The notes under the pieces were generated by a model. That model was not told the DNA's origin, ran no database searches, and saw only the letters and a list, made by a program, of their open reading frames with translations. The position numbers were made by a program, and so were the translations under genes. Positions 4,645 through 6,179 of a stretch of 6,179 bases of DNA are shown here, piece after piece. Location: the NCBI GenBank assembly GCA_003486675.1, contig DNGG01000188.1, forward strand, positions 1 to 6,179. Reading direction: 5' to 3'. Positions within the stretch are counted from its first letter, which is position 1, and every line of letters starts with the position of its first letter. The DNA comes from Cyanobacteria bacterium UBA11372. Its GTDB lineage: Bacteria; Cyanobacteriota; Cyanobacteriia; Cyanobacteriales; Aerosakkonemataceae.

Positions 4645-5139
4645 GTGAATATGGAAATATCGCCACCGCTCGTTGACGATCCAGCCTATCTGATTCACCG
4701 AAAATGGATGATGCAGGCGCTAAAACTGGCACAAGCAGCAGGGGAGGCGGGAGAAGTGCCAGTGGGAGCAGTGATTGTTGATGTTGCTGGTAATGCGATC
4801 GCCCAAGGACAAAACCGCAAAGAACGGGACTTCGATCCTACAGCCCATGCAGAAATTATCGCGATTAGAGCCGCAAGTAAAATTTTGCAAACCTGGCATC
4901 TCAACCAATGCACTCTATACGTTACCTTAGAGCCTTGTCCCATGTGTGCTGGTGCGATCGCTCACGCACGCTTGGGGAAGCTAGTCTATGGAGTGGACGA
5001 TCCAAAAACAGGTGCCATCCGCACCGTAGCCAACATCCCCGATAGCCCTTGCTCAAATCACCGCTTATCCGTCATCGGTGGCATATTAGAATCTGCCTGT
5101 CGCCACCAGCTACAATCGTGGTTTACCCAAAAAAGGTGA
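4645..5139 (+). CDS. tadA: tRNA-specific adenosine deaminase
   Basis: TadA deaminates adenosine 34 of tRNA-Arg(ACG) to inosine, which lets one tRNA read several arginine codons; it works in the cytoplasm as a homodimer. The cytidine/deoxycytidylate deaminase fold is clear. HAE (68-70) gives zinc ligand H68 and proton shuttle E70, and PCPMC (97-101) gives ligands C98 and C101. EVPVGAVIVD (37-46) and VYGVDDPKTGA (114-124) are family signatures. The 164-residue length is normal. Two starts are possible: GTG at 4645 (used here) or ATG at 4651, giving a protein two residues shorter. Neither has a Shine-Dalgarno sequence, which fits coupling to grxC ending 4 nt upstream. A general guanine or cytosine deaminase is less likely given the HAE and PCPMC context. 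Confidence 0.95.
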   Translation: MNMEISPPLVDDPAYLIHRKWMMQALKLAQAAGEAGEVPVGAVIVDVAGNAIAQGQNRKERDFDPTAHAEIIAIRAASKILQTWHLNQCTLYVTLEPCPMCAGAIAHARLGKLVYGVDDPKTGAIRTVANIPDSPCSNHRLSVIGGILESACRHQLQSWFTQKR

Positions 5140-5191
5140 TGAGGAAAATGGGCAAACATTGGTATCATATCCCTCATGCCCAATACCCAAC
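5139..5191. repeat. 7-bp periodic repeat and inverted repeats 3' of tadA
   Basis: CCCTCAT, GCCCAAT and ACCCAAC (5171-5191) are three adjacent degenerate heptamers. Two mutually exclusive stems are possible: ATGAGG (5139-5144) with CCTCAT (5172-5177), or TGGGCA (5149-5154) with TGCCCA (5177-5182). They start at the tadA stop codon, so they could end or protect the grxC-tadA message. The rest of the spacer to 5333 has a T9 run (5211-5219) without a GC-rich stem directly before it, and a short GACAC/GTGTC dyad (5237-5254). I see no gene in it. Confidence 0.45.
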
Positions 5192-5333
5192 ATTTGTAGT
5201 AAAAACCGTCTTTTTTTTTGCCTTGTAAAAGCTCATGACACCACCAGAAGTGTCCATTTGATAGAACACAATTAACCAAAGAAATTTTACGGTGATGTAA
5301 TAAGGATGCTTTTGTAACCAGCCGCCTTTTGAT

Positions 5334-6098
5334 ATGACACAGATTGACTCCTCTGATAAAACCCTCGCCCTTGCCAATCCCATCAAAGTGACAACAGTCA
5401 CCTCTCACGTTTCCCCTTGGTTCAGTGCTTTAGCCTACCCCTTGGCGCGCTACGTTGTGTTACCGTTTTACTTCGGCAAAATCGAAGTAACGGGGCAGGA
5501 AAATTTACCCAAAAATGGCCCAGTAATTCTAGCGCCTACCCATCGCGATCGCTGGGATTCATTTATGGTTCCAATCGCCGCAGGGCGCGATATTACGGGG
5601 CGAGATTTGCGGTTTATGGTTACCTCAGATGAAATGAAAGGATTGCAAGGTTGGTTTATCCGTCGCTTAGGCGGCTTCCCAGTTGACATCAAACATCCAG
5701 GAATTGGTAGCATCCGTCACGCCATAGAGTTGCTGCAAGCAAGGGAAACCCTGGTAATCTTCCCAGAGGGCGGATACCTTTCAGAAAATCGCAAGTACCC
5801 CATCAATAAATTACAACCCGGTTTAGCTCGCATCGCCTTGCAAGCCGAATCTAGCCAACCAGGCTTAGGGGTTAAAATTGTGCCGATTAACATTGATTAC
5901 AGTACTTCCTATGCCACCGTAGGCTGTAATGTCAGAATCCGCATTGGTTCTCCCCTCCAGGTGGCTGACTACTACACCAAAACCGAATCCGTCAAGCGCA
6001 GCGCCGCCAGACTAACAGCTGATTTACAAGAGGCGCTCAGAATATTGCAAGTCGGTTACGATAGCCCAAACCCAAAGCTGCTTGCTGGTTCGGTTTAG
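5334..6098 (+). CDS. PlsC-family 1-acylglycerol-3-phosphate acyltransferase
   Basis: This is a membrane-associated acyltransferase of the LPLAT superfamily, most likely moving an acyl chain to the sn-2 position of lysophosphatidic acid to make phosphatidic acid, the precursor of phosphatidylglycerol and galactolipids. The HX4D catalytic motif is HRDRWD (70-75). GGFPVD (113-118) matches motif II, FPEGG (143-147) is motif III, and IVPINID (182-188) fits motif IV. A hydrophobic stretch at about 32-49 may bind the membrane. The 254-residue length is normal. The ATG at 5334 has no clear ribosome-binding site. The spacer to tadA is 194 nt, so it probably has its own promoter. Cyanobacteria carry several PlsC paralogues with different acyl preferences, and the sequence alone does not say which one this is. 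Confidence 0.9.
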   Translation: MTQIDSSDKTLALANPIKVTTVTSHVSPWFSALAYPLARYVVLPFYFGKIEVTGQENLPKNGPVILAPTHRDRWDSFMVPIAAGRDITGRDLRFMVTSDEMKGLQGWFIRRLGGFPVDIKHPGIGSIRHAIELLQARETLVIFPEGGYLSENRKYPINKLQPGLARIALQAESSQPGLGVKIVPINIDYSTSYATVGCNVRIRIGSPLQVADYYTKTESVKRSAARLTADLQEALRILQVGYDSPNPKLLAGSV

Positions 6099-6179
6099 CT
6101 CGATCAAGTCTCAGATAGCAGCCAATGGCAGAAGTATTGTCAACTCACTTTTGCCTAGTAATGGTAATATACTCCGAAG
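6099..6179. other. Spacer after the acyltransferase gene
   Basis: This 81-nt stretch up to the window edge shows no coding start or hairpin. A -10-like TATACT is present at 6168-6173, but the best -35-like TTGTCA (6137-6142) is 25 nt away, too far for a standard promoter. It may hold the promoter of a gene outside the window. Confidence 0.3.

Noticed and set aside
5201..5219. T9 run as a rho-independent terminator after tadA
   Set aside because: No GC-rich stem lies directly before the run. Only a weak A5/T5 pairing is possible, and the nearest stems end about 30 nt upstream.
5058..5408. 116-codon minus-strand frame across the tadA-acyltransferase spacer
   Set aside because: It overlaps the ends of both real genes, has an unusual H, W and C-rich composition and no recognisable domain.

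Overview
The window reads as cyanobacterial chromosome. Nine copies of the octamer GCGATCGC (the HIP1 palindrome, hugely over-represented in many cyanobacteria) occur in about 6.2 kb. The genes include a GlpX-type class II fructose-1,6/sedoheptulose-1,7-bisphosphatase and a glutamyl-tRNA reductase, typical of the Calvin cycle and of C5 tetrapyrrole synthesis. Spacers hold 7-bp tandem repeats and AT-rich palindromes of the sort common in filamentous species. A filamentous (Oscillatoriales-like) host is an inference; I cannot name a species.

Layout. Bases 1-152: spacer with a short inverted-repeat structure that resembles a miniature element. Bases 153-3153, all on the minus strand and transcribed right to left: glpX (GTG start), hemA, then a small DUF2127-like membrane protein. 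Two related palindromic repeats lie just past the 3' ends of glpX and hemA, so hemA is bracketed by them. A 7-bp tandem repeat and a 12-bp palindrome sit directly upstream of hemA. Bases 3154-4178: a genomic scar. It holds a 9-bp tandem repeat, a scrap of one tnpB (plus strand), the right end and C-terminal third of a second IS200/IS605-type tnpB (minus strand), and a fused 84-codon N-terminus of a two-partner-secretion (filamentous haemagglutinin-like) exoprotein. No HIP1 site occurs in this stretch. Bases 4179-6179, plus strand: grxC (glutaredoxin) and tadA (tRNA adenosine deaminase) separated by 4 nt, then a PlsC-family acyltransferase after a 194-nt spacer.

How the genes relate. GlpX acts in carbon fixation and gluconeogenesis. 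HemA commits glutamyl-tRNA to haem, chlorophyll and bilin synthesis. Their adjacency is, from memory, conserved in other cyanobacteria. GrxC and TadA are housekeeping functions that probably share a transcript, and the acyltransferase belongs to phospholipid and glycolipid synthesis. I see no defence locus, CRISPR array, tRNA or rRNA. The most noteworthy items are the layered transposon and exoprotein scar, which retains a possible omega-RNA scaffold, and the paired palindromes around hemA. I found no convincing new multi-gene system.
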